A stretch of DNA of 64,000 nucleotides from Lonicera japonica (GCA_021464415.1 CM038470.1:9994394-10058393), one strand, 5' to 3'; positions 48,740 to 61,517 are shown, numbered from the stretch's first letter. Program-made: numbers and translations. Notes: generated by a model from the sequence alone, not told the origin.

Positions 48740-49619
48740 AGCCACATGAGGACACGTTGCGGTCCACATCACCAGCTTAACATACCAAAACGAGGAGGGC
48801 TTTGGGAGCTCGTTTCAGGCATCACACGAGCTCCAGAGCCCCCTAGAAGTTCATACAATAGGCCCAAGAATTGTTTTCGTACCGTAAGTGACGGAGCTTG
48901 TGAACTAGAGCTCTTTTGGAGAGCTCTGGAGCTCTCTCCCAGACAACCATGTTAGAGTAGGTGACAGATAGCATGGGCAACTGCTACCAACACCACCAAT
49001 GCTGCAGAAGCTCCATCAACTTCATTAAATGCAAACCAACTGTATTTAATGTACCGGAATCAATGGAGAAGCAAGGTCAGAGTGGGTGGTGTTCAGGGCA
49101 TGGCTTTGAACTTGCTCTAAGAGCTCTGCCACACGCCACCCCTCTGTTATATATATACATGAAGCATTTACTTCCCTCAACAAACCAAGTTTAACCATGT
49201 TCAAGCTAACAACAACCATCAAAACCAAGAACATCTTACACATTTATTAAAAGAAAGAAGTACAGGAGAGAGAGGAGAGAGAGCAAGAGAGAGAGAGCTC
49301 AATAGTCCGCCTCAGAGCTCCTAAGTTCGCGAGATTAAACTATAAGTGTCTCAATTTCCTTATTGTTGTAATATTATGAGAATATATCAACTTAGAAAGA
49401 GTGTGTTAGCTTGTAATGTATACCCGTTCATCGTAATACAAAGTTACCCGAGTTTCGAGCTTTATTCCACAAGAAGATGATTAACCCGTATTTTCATACG
49501 AGGCCAACTTCATCTATATATTTTTGACTCTGTTAATTTGTTGCATTTATTACCTCAATCATTGATCCGGTCATTTGACTATGTGGTCTAAAATACTCTT
49601 CTAGATTTTAGCACCAACA
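48740..49619 (+). repeat. LTR-like dispersed repeat, copy B
   Basis: Inverted relative to 29353-30135 and similar along most of its length. It ends CACCAACA at 49619, contains a TATATATAT box at about 49150 with C/A-rich downstream text, and a GAGAGA run at 49265-49300. A solo LTR is likely; the left boundary is approximate. Confidence 0.5.
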
Positions 49620-51172
49620 CTAGTCATCTACATTATTAATTAAACCCGCTTATAAACTCGTCCAACTTGAACTCACCTTGATCTAGTGCGAGTTTTATTT
49701 TTTAAACTAGAACCCGCCTTGAGTGGTATATGCGTAAAGCCAAGCTTAACCCACCCATCTTGTATTGCCTGGACCCGTGGTAATTATATTATATTATAAG
49801 GGTATTTAAGGAATAAAATATTGTATTTCTGGATGGGCGGGTCAAACAGGTTAGTTTTGTGCAAAACCAAACTCGACCCCAACCCGAACCAGGTTTTTAT
49901 TTCAAAATCCGAACTCGCCCCAATGTTAAAAAACCCTGCCTAGAACTCGCTCCATTTGAGTTGGGTCGAGCAAAAACCCACCGGTGTTGGATGTTATTGC
50001 CATCCCTAAAATTAATAATTGTTGTCAAAATACTAATGTTAGGATTTAAACTTGTGCACTAGCTCACGCATGAGGAAGTGGTGTTGTACCACTTGACCAA
50101 AGGTTATCACATATTTTAAATCAACAAATCATACCATATTCAACAAACTATATCTACATGGTTTGAGGGTATATAATCAATTAATTTAGCCGGTTTATAT
50201 TTCTACAATAGAATAAAATTTATCCATTACAAAAAAGAAACAAAAAGACTGAAACAAGTCACAAACCAAACTCAAAGTAACAACAATTTAAAGCAAATAT
50301 TTTATATTTGAAAAATGCGACTCGAAGTAAATACACCGAGAGAAATGAATAGAAAAAAAATTGTATAGATGGAAACAAAAATCAAGGTGTGGAAAGAAAA
50401 ATGCAGTAAAAAAAAAAAGTAACAATTCACATATAAAACTCGGAGAAATCATAACTCGAAGCAAATTCACCAACACACGCATCCACACACATTAAATTGT
50501 GTAATAGTGATAAAGAAAAAACCCTTAAAAAATGTGATACCATTAAAATATTTGAAAAAATGCCACACATAAGCAAATACACCCATGTGAATTAATTAAA
50601 AGAAACAAAAAAATTGGAGGAGAACGGAAAATGTAGTAAATAGTGGGAAAAAAATGGAGAAGCAATTTCAATAACATTAAACAAAAATTTGGTCAATTTT
50701 TTTTTGACATTATACATGCCTAGAATGCCCCGTAAAAGCTAATGTGTTATTACTCTCAAGAATAACATTTCACACATCTTAATTTTGTGCAACAAAACTA
50801 CAACCATAAATATTAATTTATTAGAATTAATATCCCTAAAGATTTGGTGGACATATCATTGGCACGTATGACAAAACTTGTCACCTCTTTCCTACACAAC
50901 AACAAAAAAAAATGAAAAAAATAGGAAATAACCCCGATTACTAAAATTCAGCTTAAGATAGTTTTGTGGGCACCATTAATTCCTTTTCAATCATGAAACG
51001 ACAAAAACAAATTTTTTAAAATATTAATTAATTTAACTAATTCGATAATTAAAAATATAATTATATTACTAATGTTTGATATATTCATGATACACATAAT
51101 AGTAACGCAATCATTAACTTGTGTGCAACCTGCTAAAAACATAAATTTAAGACAAGAAGATATAAGTCTTGA
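49620..51172. other. Intergenic DNA, no gene recognised
   Basis: AT-rich. At 50040-50106 the minus strand has TGGTCAAGTGG-like and AGTTTAAATCC-like words spaced as in a tRNA-derived SINE head (weak). Short frames show no family resemblance. Confidence 0.4.
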
Positions 51173-51730
51173 TTAGAGCATCTTTATCTAATAGGGTAAA
51201 CTTATAAATTTACCCTATTTTTTTTCACAATAAAAAAATTTAGATGAATAAAATTTGGTCTATACGGTAAAGACTGACTAAATTTATCATTCCCTTAAAT
51301 TTTATTTTATACGAGTATGGGCCACTCCTATGAGTCATGCGAGTGTGGTAAAGCCGTATCAAATATTCAAAAAAACTCATACGAGTCTGACTCACTAGTA
51401 TGGGAATTTCCTCTTCTTCTTTTTTTTTTTAAAAAAAAAAAAATACCCACACATGGGTAGCCTTGTATAGCTTTTCTCAAAAAAAATTTAACTCATATGA
51501 GAGTGAGACAAAACTTAAAAAAATAAATCAAAACAAGCCATATGAGGGTGGCAACCTCGTATGGTTAAAAAATTAGATTTTATTTTTTATTTATTTAATT
51601 CATACGAGTGTGGGATGCTCGTATGATTAAATTATTTTTACCCTTTCCGCTGTGCGTGCAGGCTGTGAAACTTAGTAAACAATTGGTAAATTTGGCCTAA
51701 ATTTTATCTTACCCGATGTGGATGCTCTTA
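51173..51730. mobile_element. AGAGCATC-type MITE, copy 1
   Basis: Ends TTAGAGCATC and GATGCTCTTA are inverted, with inner AGGGTAAA/TTACCC also paired. The body has several catacgagtgtgggatgctc-like words in both orientations. No ORF. Separated from the next element by one base. Confidence 0.65.
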
Positions 51731-51731
51731 G

Positions 51732-52273
51732 TAAGAGCATCTCCAATGAGCATGTGTAAACCATGCCACATAGAATTTATGTAAAATTTACACATTATGT
51801 ATAAATTTTGGTGATCTAATGGTGTTGTGTAAAATATGCCACATTATCTTTTGTGTAAAATGGGTGTGTATTTTACACATCCATTTTACACATCCACCTC
51901 ATCATTTTCTTTCTCTAATTTTTTACAAAATCTTCAAAATAGTATAATTAAAATTTAAAAATATATTTTGTAATAAAAATTTGCATATTTGAATTCTACT
52001 CATCAAGATTTTTAAATCAAAACCCACTTTGACTATTTAATTATAAATAAAAAATATTTATAAAAAATGTTGAATATTATACATTCCATGTGTTTTCATA
52101 TAATTGGTGCATCATAATTTTACATAAGATTATAAGTATGAACCATTGGAGCAAAAATGAGAATGTGTATAATTTATGTGTAAAATAACTTTTTATCAAC
52201 CAAATGTTAATTATTTATTAGTCCACATATTTTTACACATCAATTTTACACATTGCTATTGAAGATGCTCTAA
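51732..52273. mobile_element. AGAGCATC-type MITE, copy 2
   Basis: Ends TAAGAGCATCTCCAATGAG and CATTGCTATTGAAGATGCTC plus TAA are inverted. The body is full of TGTGTAAAATTTACACA-like palindromes. No ORF. Its left end nearly touches copy 1. Confidence 0.7.
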
Positions 52274-52824
52274 GTCCTTTAAAAACAAATTTATCATGAT
52301 TCTAATTGATCAATATCTTAAAATAATTACTCATTTGTTATTTTGACGAATCTAATTATCAAAACCAAGCTTTAACCCAATGACCGAAGAGTGTAAGTTC
52401 ATAATTACATGGCATTTAGGTATGAGTCCCTCATTAACTCATTTCTTCATATCCATCGCTTTATATTCCCTACAGCCCAAACCCTTAGGCTCAGTCTATT
52501 ACAAAGGTGAAATTATTAAACTTAGGAGTAGATTTTACATAATAGCAGACCACTATTTAACTATTACAGCTAATCAACCAGGGTACATAATCTCAACAAC
52601 GACCAACTAATTCTACTCGGTTAACGGGTAGAAGGAAGCTAAGGTGAAAGATTAGTGATGGAAAATAACCACTTATACAAGTGTGAATAAAGTTAGGGAC
52701 ATCTGTTATTTTGGAGTAGTGCCCAAATTTACCCTTTATAATCCTTTTCATATCACATTAATCTTGATGTAACCCTATTATATAGATAAAAATAAGAATG
52801 GAAAAACTCATAGAAAAACAATTA
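52274..52824. other. Intergenic DNA between MITE and copia element
   Basis: No gene. The segment 52640-52745, read in reverse, resembles 28930-29030 (tataaagggtaaa, then cacttg..agtggttatttt), so both are copies of one small repeat in opposite orientation. Confidence 0.4.
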
Positions 52825-52829
52825 ATTAT

Positions 52830-53804
52830 TGTTAGCAAAATAGTACGAATAACCGAAGTATAAACCGAAAAAAATAAACAAAATTTAAGTCGAGTCTCGT
52901 ATTTCACACGATCTCCTTTAAACAATTATGCCGCCTTCCCTTGGTGCTTTGAGGTTTGCTATCAGCATTTGCTTCCCAGGATGAAACGGTGGAAAGTGTA
53001 TCTACTTTTGCACTTCGGTGTTACTCACAATCGAACTTATTTTTTTGTATTGAGCTTTATCACCAACTAAAGCAAACTAATCTAAAGAAGAAGAGAGAAA
53101 TTCGTGAACGCTGTGTGTATTTGATGTTGTGTGGAATATGTCTCAAGAACCACCTATTTATACATGAGGGAGGAGCTATTACCATAATTGCACGCATTTA
53201 ACTCAAAATCGTTTTATGGGTTAAATGCAAGAATTAATTCAAATGTTTTGAATTTTAAATCTCTCAATTAAGAGAAATTCAAATAAAAAAACGGGTGCCA
53301 TTAAAAAGATTAAATGGAGAAGAAGAAAAATAAATAATAAATTTGCATTATGTGCAAACTTGACCTCTTCGCAGCTGGCCATTTTCAGAGCGATATTCAT
53401 GTCCGCAGGTACGGGCGACACAAGCCAAGCTTGTGTCATGCCAAATTCGGTCCGTGGTTTGCACCCCTCTGCGCTGGGTGCGCAAAAGAGAGCCTTATTT
53501 TTCTTAAAAGCTTATGGGCTAGTGAAAGGTAATCCCTTATAAACTCGTAACTTTTTCGACAAAAATTCAATGTGGAACTTAACACTTCCCATTCTATTTT
53601 TCATCTAAAGTAACTCACTTTGGGTGACAATTTCTCATTCATCCCTATATCTATTTTGAGCAAACAAATATACGATATTGATGTACTCACGGAGGAGGAC
53701 ACGAATCTATAATTTTCTTTCACAACCGAGTGTGAAATCCTGCTTTTAAAATTACCCTTAAAATGGTTTAAAAACTGACTATAAAAACCCATTTTTTTTC
53801 AACA
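52830..53804 (-). repeat. 3' LTR of the copia element
   Basis: 975 bp, TG...CA ends on the plus strand (TGTTAGCAAAATAG ... TTTTTCAACA). Scattered substitutions and small indels against the 5' LTR. Confidence 0.92.
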
Positions 53805-54425
53805 ATTCCCCACATTAATTGAAAATTGGTGACCAAAGACATAGCAGACAATGTGATAAAGTTCAACAGTTGAAACCTGCATAGGAAATGTAGGTTTTAT
53901 CCCTTGAACCTTCTCTTGTGAAGATATGTTTACTTTACTAACTAAATAGTAGACGCGATGTCCTTAAATTGTTCTGCCATTTGTGTAAACGATGACATAT
54001 CTCACACATGAGTCTTCCTAGCACATTTAGTTCTCACTATTATGTTCGTTATGGCCGTGAACATACGCCTGGTTCTGCAAGATTTCAATAAGAATTGTGC
54101 CCTAAATAATTCTCTTGGAAGCGACCCTTCTTCTCTGTTACATAAGTGATTTCTTACTTAAGAGTATCCCGCATTACTCTGTTCGATTTTTATCGACACA
54201 TAAGAATCATTAAAAGCTTAGCTTATCCTTTTTTCTTACGGGCATAACTGTTTTCATCATAAGAATGGACATGGGAAAGATCCCCATAGTGATCCAACGA
54301 AGCCTTTACAACTTAGTTGTCCCATTTTGAACTTTGATCTTGGGATCACCAATCACGTAAGTTAGGTATCCATTATATCAACTTATTTATTCATGGGCTT
54401 TAGTCTCATTCCCCTCGATGAGTTA

Positions 54426-56280
54426 TCAACTAGCTCTATATTCAATTATTTGGATTAACAGATTCGCAATATTATCTTTTGACTTTACAAAGTCAAGTGA
54501 GATAACCCTAGTTGAGAGTAGTTGTTTAATGGTATTATGTCTTCGACAAATATATCTAGACTTACCATTATACATATTGCTTTGTGCTCTACTAATTGCT
54601 GATTGATTATCAGAGTGAATGCAAATTGAAAGCACATGTTTTGACCATCTTGAAATATCCTCTTAAAAATGGTGTAACCATTCAGCCTCTTCCCCACATT
54701 TGTCTAATGCAATACATTTTGATTCCATAGTGGATCTAGCAATTACAGTTGTTTTGAGGATTTTCACGATACCACTTCTCCCCCTAGCATAAGATACATA
54801 ACCGCTAGTGGATTTTGAGTCATTTTCATTAGATGTCCAATTTGCATTCACTGTATCTTTCAAGTATTACTGGATATCTTGTATAGTGCAGTCCATAATT
54901 ACGAGTAAACCGTAGGTACTTTAATACTCTAACAATTGCTTTCTAATGATCAGCTTCTAGGATTACTCGTATATCTGCTTCAGTTTACTGACTGCATATA
55001 CTATGTCTGGTTCTTGTACAACTCATTAAGTACATTAGACTACCATATCACTCTCGAGTATTCTACTTGAGAAACACTATCTCTTTTATTCTTGGATAAG
55101 TGTAAAGTTAGGTCTATGGGTGTTCTCGCCACTCCAGAATTATCTTTATCAAAATTTTTCAAGAATATTGTTCTACATAATGAGAATGACTCAATATAAG
55201 CTCTTTTGAGGTTTTTATGATTTTAATTCCCAAAATAACATCAGTTAGTCCTATATCTTTCATGTTCAAACCTTGAACTCAACATATTCTTTGTAGATTT
55301 GATCATCTTATCATTACTTCCAACAATAAGCATGCCATCTACATATAGGCAATATAATGACATATTCATTCTCAGTATCTTTGACATAAACGCATTTATT
55401 ACATTCATTGATTTTGAATCCACTTGCAATTATGGCGTTGTCAAATTTCTCATGCCATTGCTTTGGTGCTTACTTTAAACCATACAAAGACTTCACAAAT
55501 TTACAAACTTTCTTTTCTTGACCAAGAGCGAAAAAACCCTCAGGTTGTTCCATAGAGATTTCTTCTTCTAAATCTCCATTAACAAAAGTTGTTTTCACGT
55601 CCATTTGATATACTTCAAAATTTTGCAAATCGGCAATTGCAAATACCAGTCTAATCTAATTTATTCTCGTTACAGAAGAATATGTATCAAAGTAATCAAG
55701 ACCTTCATTTTGTCTATAAACTTTGATCACAAGCCTTACTTTATATTTATTGAATTGATCCATCTGCTTTTATTTTCTTTTTTAATATCCACTTGGAACC
55801 TAGATGTTTGCTACCAAGTGGAAGATCAACTAGTTCCCAAGTATAATTTTGCAAAATAGAATCAATTTCACTCTTGATAACCTCTTTCCATAAAAGTCCA
55901 TTATTTGAATTCACAGCTTGTTAATAAGTTTGAGGTTCACCTTCTAGTATATACGTCAAAAAATTTGGACCAAAAGATTTTTTCATTCTTTCCATTTTGT
56001 TACGTCTAGGCTCTACCTCAACTTCCTTATGAGCATCATTGATATTCTTATGTGTTCGTTTAGAAGAATTCGTTTCTTTTTTCTTATATGGAAACACATT
56101 TTCAAAAAATGATGCATTTCTCGACTCCATAATTGTATTCTTGTGTATATCAGGTATATTAGATTCATACAAAAGAAATCGATAGGCGTTACTATTTTGT
56201 GCATATCCAATGAAAATACAATCAACCATTTTTGGTCCTATTTTAACCTCTTTAGGTGGAGGTGCTACCACTTTAGTAAG
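54426..56280 (-). pseudogene. Copia RT and RNase H region (broken)
   Basis: Minus-strand pieces read KMVDCIFIGYAQNSNAYRFL (post-integrase linker, about 56200), then LYVDGMLIVGSND (RT active site, usually YVDDML, about 55330), then [16 protein letters not shown] and ARSTMESKCIALDKCGEEAEWL (RNase H, about 54680-54850). The second catalytic Asp is replaced by Gly, and stops separate nearly every motif. No active polymerase is possible. Confidence 0.75.
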
Positions 56281-56406
56281 ACATCCCTACACGTGTAAAT
56301 AATTGTAAGATGGCTTTCTTCCTTTCCATAACTCATATGGAGTTTTCTCATCTTTCTTTTTGGGCACATTATTTAAAAGGTAGTTAGCCAAAAGAATGGT
56401 TTCTAC

Positions 56407-57039
56407 CTACATGTTGGGTGACAAACCTGAACTAATCAACATTGCATTCATCATTTCTTTTAATGTCCGATTCTTTCGTTCAGCTACTTCATTTGATTGA
56501 GGTGAATAAGGCGCAGTCATTTCATGAATAATTCTATATTTGGTACAAAACTCAGTAAATGAAAATTCATATTCACTACCTCGGTCAGTTCTAAGTACTT
56601 TGATTTTCTTATTAAGTTGATTTTCAACTTCATTTTTATAGAGAACAAATTTCTCTATATCTTCATCCTTACTTTTGAGTAAATACACATAACAATATTT
56701 TGTGCTAACATCTACAAAAGTAATAAAATATTTATTACTACCTCTTATTTGTGTTATTTTTAAATCACATATATTGCTATGGATTAAATCAAGGGGTCCA
56801 GTGTTTGTTTTAACATTAGGCAATTATGAACTTGTTTGTTTTGCCTCAACACAAGTTTCACATTTGTGTTTTGAATCAATTTGAAAAAAAGGTAAATGAT
56901 TTAAGTTAATTAATTTTCGTAAAGAATCATAATTAACATGTCCTAATTTACTGTACCACAAATCTGAAGACTCAAGCATATACCCCTTCCCCACATACAT
57001 TCCACCCTTAGACAAAACAAATTTTTCCGATTCAAACAC
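56407..57039 (-). pseudogene. Copia GAG-pre-integrase and integrase core
   Basis: From 57039: LWYSKLGHVNYDSLRKLI and CETCVEAKQ (HHCC-like zinc region), a stop at about 56824, then the core SNICDLKITQIRGSNKYFIT FVDVSTKY-type block with conserved Asp residues, DRGSEY and PYSPQSNEVAERKNRTL holding the final Glu (56480-56520). One stop separates the parts. The core D,D,E residues look intact. Confidence 0.8.
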
Positions 57040-57225
57040 CAGTCAAAAATCATGAATATTTAGCAATGAACCCGACACCAAGTTCTTGCGAACTTCGGGT
57101 ATGTAGACCACATTATTCAAAGTTAACTCATTTCCGAACGTCATCTTTAAAACCATTTTTCCTTCTCCCTTGATTTCATAGGCAGCCAAATTTTCCATGT
57201 ACATTTTCTCCCAATTTTTAATAGG

Positions 57226-57510
57226 TTAAAAAGTAGAGAACAAACTTCTATCAAAGCAAACGTGACGGATAGCACCCGTGTCAATCCACCATTCTTTTGG
57301 GTTTGAACACACCAAGTTCACCTCAGTCACCACTACCGAAAGATTAATATCATAAACTTCTTTAGCAATGCCTTCAATCATATTTGCTTCCTTATTTCGA
57401 TTTCTTTTGGGCAGCCTACAATTGGAAGATTTGTGACCTAATTTGTCACAGTTAAAGCACTTGTCTTTAAATTTTGGCTTTTTGAAGATTCCTCCTTTCG
57501 GCCCTAACAC
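57226..57510 (-). pseudogene. Copia zinc knuckle and protease region
   Basis: CFNCDKLGHKSSNC is a CCHC knuckle; WWIDTGAIRHVC is the protease active site in the copia form (WxxDSGA). It lies in a different frame from gag, which closes at 57640, so an indel or stop separates them. Confidence 0.8.
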
Positions 57511-57639
57511 ATTCCATTTGCCTTTATTGTTGTTATTGTTCTTCTTTGAGCTTTGACCATACTCTACGACATTTGCCTTAGCAACAAAGGAAATGGTATT
57601 GGCCCCCCTTTTTTCAGAACCTTTATTATCTTCTTTAAT

Positions 57640-58296
57640 TCAAAGTTTTAACACAAGGTCCTCAACTCCCATCTCCTTTCGTTTGTACTTTAAGTAATTC
57701 TTAAAGTCTTTCCATGCCGGAGGCAGTTTTTCGATCATACATGCTACTTGAAAACTTTCGCTCAAAGTCATCCCTTCGGCGTGAATTTCATGAAAAATCA
57801 GTTGGAGATCTTGTACTTGGCTTATTACAGTCTTGGAATCAACCATTTTAAAATCAAGGAACCAGCCAACAATAAACTTTTTGGCACCGGCATTCTCGAT
57901 TTTATATTTATGATTCAATGCCTCCCACAGTTCCTTAGCCGCTTTCTTTTCAATGTACATATTGTATAAAGAATCGACCAAGCCATTTATTATAGTATTT
58001 CTAGCTAAGTAGTCAGCATAGTTCCAAGCATCCACGGCACTGACGGCTTGGACATCTTGCTCACCCTCCTTGAACTTAGGCCTCTCCTCGGTTAGGAATC
58101 GAGCAAGATTAAGGGTGGTAAGATAAAACATCATCTTTTGTTGCCACCTCCTAAAATCTTGGCCATTAAACTTTTCTGGTTTTTCCTCTTTTAATACATT
58201 AGTAGTCACAAGGCCAGAAGTAGGAGCAATTCCAGTAGTAGCCACATTAGGGTTCACTTGAGCAATAGGAGTAACAGAATTCGTTTCAGTAATCAT
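57640..58296 (-). pseudogene. Copia gag
   Basis: 218-residue frame from ATG 58296: a short N-tail, then [20 protein letters not shown] and [20 protein letters not shown], the UBN2/retrotran_gag pattern of copia nucleocapsid precursors. It closes in front of the zinc knuckle, so the native gag-pol frame is broken. It is the longest intact frame in the element. Confidence 0.85.
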
Positions 58297-58359
58297 TGTA
58301 CCATTGCAAACATAAACAAAAAGTTAATTCACAGATTAACAAAACATAACCAATTCAAT

Positions 58360-58700
58360 TTTACTCGGCCAAACCGTAGTAAAAAAAAACCTTTCTCGGC
58401 CAAACTGTAGGAAAACTTGCTCGGCAAAGGTTTTCTACTCGACAAAAACATAAAAAAATTCCTTACTCGGCAAAATTTTTCTACTCGGTAGACATAAAAA
58501 TTTTCTACTCAGCACAAATTTTATATATACTCGACAGACAGAAAAACTTTTTGCTAGGCAGCTCTGCAAAATGTTTTGCTCAACAAACAAATTTTTTTTC
58601 TTTTTCTTTTTACTCTGCAGAATAAATTTTTGCTTTGGCAGAACTGATAATTTATCTCGACAAAAGATTTCTCGTTGGCAGTAACTTTGCAAAACAAAAA
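58360..58700 (-). repeat. Degenerate short repeats in the copia leader
   Basis: Between 5' LTR and gag about a dozen diverged units built on tactcggcaaaatttttc (plus strand) recur every 20-40 bases. No ORF. They occupy the region where packaging and dimerisation signals are expected. Confidence 0.6.
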
Positions 58701-58719
58701 AAAATATTTTTTTTAAGAT

Positions 58720-59672
58720 TGTTAGCAAAATAGTACGAAAAACTGAAATATAAACCGGAAAAAATAAACAGAATTTAAGCCGAGTCTCATGTTTCACACG
58801 ATTTCCTGAAAACAATTACGTTGCCTCCCTTGGTGCTTTGAGGTTTACCATCGGCATTTGTTTCCTGGGATGAAACGGTGGAAGAGTATCGACCTTTACA
58901 TTTCGGTTTTACTCACAATCGAACTTATTTTTGTGTATTGAGCTTTATCACCAACTACAGCAAGCTAATCTAGAGAAGAAGAGAGAAATTCGTGAACGCT
59001 GTCTGTATTTGATGTTGTGTAGAATGTGTCTCAAGAACCACCTATTTATACATGAGGGAGGAGCTATTAGCATAATTGCACACATTTAACTCAAAATCGT
59101 TTTATAGGTTAAATGCAAGAATTAATTCAAACGTTTTAAATTTTAAATCTTTCAATTAAGAGAAATTCAAATAAAAAATGGGTGTCATTAAAGAGATTAA
59201 ATGGAGAAGAATAAAAATAAATAATAAACTTGCTTTAGGTGCAAAACTTGACCCAGCGCGACATTCGTGTCCGCAGGTGCGGGCGCACATAAGCCAAGCT
59301 TTTGTCAGGCCAAATTCGGTCCGTGGTTTGCACCCCCCTGCGCCTGGGTGCGCAAAAGAAAGCCTTATTTTTCTTAGAAGCTTATGAGCTAGTGAAATGT
59401 AATCCTTTATAAACTCATAACTTTTCTGACAAAAATTCAATGTAGGACTTAACACTTCTCATTTCATTTTTCATTTCAAGTAGCTCACTTTGGGTTATAA
59501 TTTCTCATTCACCCCATATCTGTTTTGAGCAAACAAATATACGATCTCGATATACTTACGGAGGAGAACACGAATCTATAATTTTCTTTCACAACTGAGT
59601 GTGAAATCCTGTTTAAAATTACCCTTAAAATGGTTCAAAAATTGACTTTAAAAACTCTTTTTTTTTCCAACA
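58720..59672 (-). repeat. 5' LTR of the copia element
   Basis: 953 bp, ends TGTTAGC and CCAACA on the plus strand. Closely similar to the 3' LTR over its whole length with scattered differences, so the insertion is not recent. Confidence 0.92.
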
Positions 59673-60019
59673 ATTATCTCGCTAATACACTTACTCTCAC
59701 ATGTTCTCCTTCATCCTCTAGTCAACCCTTAATATTTCTACAATTGTATATCTTTTAGAGCTTTTAAACTAATATAATCAACATACATAAGGAGGATGTA
59801 CTACCGGATTAGGAATTAAAGCAACCGGAGGAAGCTACCCTTAAATAAATCTAGCATTATATCTTTTGTCTAATGTCTTATTACTGGTTATTATTATTCA
59901 TCTTCATTATCTAGATTTTCTGATTGTCAATCAGTCTTACTTGGCCGATTCTCTCTAAATTGGGTTTGGTTAACATTTAGCCATCCATTTAGACTTTCAT
60001 TTATATGTATAAGACCATC

Positions 60020-60583
60020 TGTAAGAATTAATTATTTAATTATTGTGTGGCCCACATAATTAGCTTATTTTATTTAGTGATTTATTAAGATAATAAATAA
60101 ATAATGAGAGAGTGATAAAGTTTTGAACTATACGGTTTTAGTGAGGATAACAACCTATTAATTATTTGGGATAGATCTGTATTAGTTAGAGATTAATAAT
60201 AATTATGTTTAATTAGTTAGAAATAACTCCCACTAACCCACTTTGATGGAAAGTGGGAGTTACAGATAGGTACATGAGGAATTGAGTCATATCTCTTCCT
60301 ATAATTATACGTAACATTTCATCAGTTACGTATTCTAAAAATTACAATACAACACATAAGTGTATAGGCCAAGGGAGAGAAACCTGTTCCTGGTGTTTAG
60401 AATTTTGCCATCGATATTTTCATCAATTTTGATATGGTTATGGACCGAGGTCAATAAATCTTTCCAATTATATATACTCACGTAGAATTATGTTAATCCA
60501 AGATCTGTATGTTGATTTGTATAGATGCATGAATGTCATCCGCAATTATATTTATTTAAAGATCTATGCAAAATTAATTTACA
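60020..60583 (+). repeat. 5' LTR of a second LTR retrotransposon
   Basis: Starts TGTAAGAATTAATT and ends AATTAATTTACA, an inverted TG...CA pair, and is followed two bases later by a primer-site-like word. It contains aataaatc-type poly(A) context near 60450 and LTR-like text (gggagagaaacctgttcctg). The matching 3' LTR and target duplication (would be CCATC) lie outside the window if they exist. Confidence 0.65.
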
Positions 60584-60585
60584 TG

Positions 60586-60597
60586 TGGTATTAGAGG
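60586..60597 (+). promoter_or_regulatory. Degenerate initiator-tRNA primer-binding site
   Basis: TGGTATTAGAGG differs at two of twelve positions from the tRNA-iMet site TGGTATCAGAGC and sits two bases after the LTR end, the standard position. Confidence 0.6.
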
Positions 60598-60788
60598 AAG
60601 GTTTGAGGACTATCACAATTCTCGTATTATTTAATAAATTAATTTTGTTGTATTTGAATCAAATCATACTATTAATATCCCATAAATTTAATCGATATGT
60701 ATATGTAGGAGTATACGTATACTAAAATGGGATAATTAATATATATTGCATCAATTAATCTGTTTTTATCTATGTGTAATGATTCTGA

Positions 60789-61166
60789 TAATAAGTATTT
60801 TGAGTACGATTATTCATACGTAATTAATGGGTACTGTGAGTACCATTATTGATACGTAATAATAAATGGGTATTTTAAGTATTATTATTTGTACGTAATT
60901 AATGGGTACTAAGAGTACTGTTATTGATACATAATAATTAATGGGTACTGAGTACTATTATTGTTCCCAATTTGGGTAAGTTATTGATACGTAATAATTA
61001 ATGGGTACTGAGTACTATTATTGTTCCCTATTAGAATAAGTACTTTTATTGATACGTAATAATTAATGGGTACTGAGTACTATTCCCTATTTGAATAAGT
61101 ATTGTTATTAATAGTAATAATTAATGGGTATTGAGTACTATTATTGTTCCCTATTTGAATAAGTCG
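60789..61166 (+). repeat. Tandem array of small hairpin units
   Basis: About eight units of roughly 45-55 bases, each with a core such as AATGGGTACTGAGTACTATT and often followed by GATACGTAATAATTAATG or TTGTTCCCTATTTGAATAAG. GGTACT pairs with AGTACC; a variant unit GGTATTTTAAGTATT keeps pairing through G-U pairs. Confidence 0.75.
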
Positions 61167-61425
61167 GTTTTGTTTACTGAATCGTTACCAAAAGCATGTT
61201 ACGTATGTCGTTCCCAAAAGTCATGTATTTCCAAAATCATGCTTACCGGATTATTTCCAAAATCATGTCACGTTGTTTACTGAGTTCTTCCTAAAAGTAC
61301 ATTATTTACTCAATTGTTCTTAAAAGCGCGTATATTTATTGAGTTGCTCCATTCGTATGTTTACTTTATACGATTTATACTCTCTTTTATAATTATGTAT
61401 AAAATTATGTTTGGCCTTCGCATGA

Positions 61426-61494
61426 TTAATATTCATATTATGATTATTTTGGTAACTACCAAAAGTAGTCCAAATGTATGTTAATGAATATTAA
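61426..61494 (+). repeat. Hairpin unit 1
   Basis: Outer stem TTAATATTCAT / ATGAATATTAA (11 bp); core GGTAACTACCAAAAGTAGTCC with ACTAC / GTAGT paired around CAAAA. Confidence 0.7.
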
Positions 61495-61517
61495 TAAAAT
61501 AATGTATCATTATTTAT

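Larger units (their letters stand above)
52830..59672 (-). mobile_element. Ty1/copia LTR retrotransposon, complete but decayed
   Basis: Two related LTRs (52830-53804 and 58720-59672) bound 4.9 kb with gag, zinc knuckle, protease, integrase, RT and RNase H remnants in copia order on the minus strand. The 5-mer ATTAT lies directly outside both LTRs (52825-52829, 59673-59677), the expected target duplication. A G-rich polypurine-like word (gtggggaat on the minus strand) abuts the 3' LTR. No clear primer-binding site is visible after the 5' LTR. Many stops and frameshifts make it non-autonomous. Confidence 0.92.
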
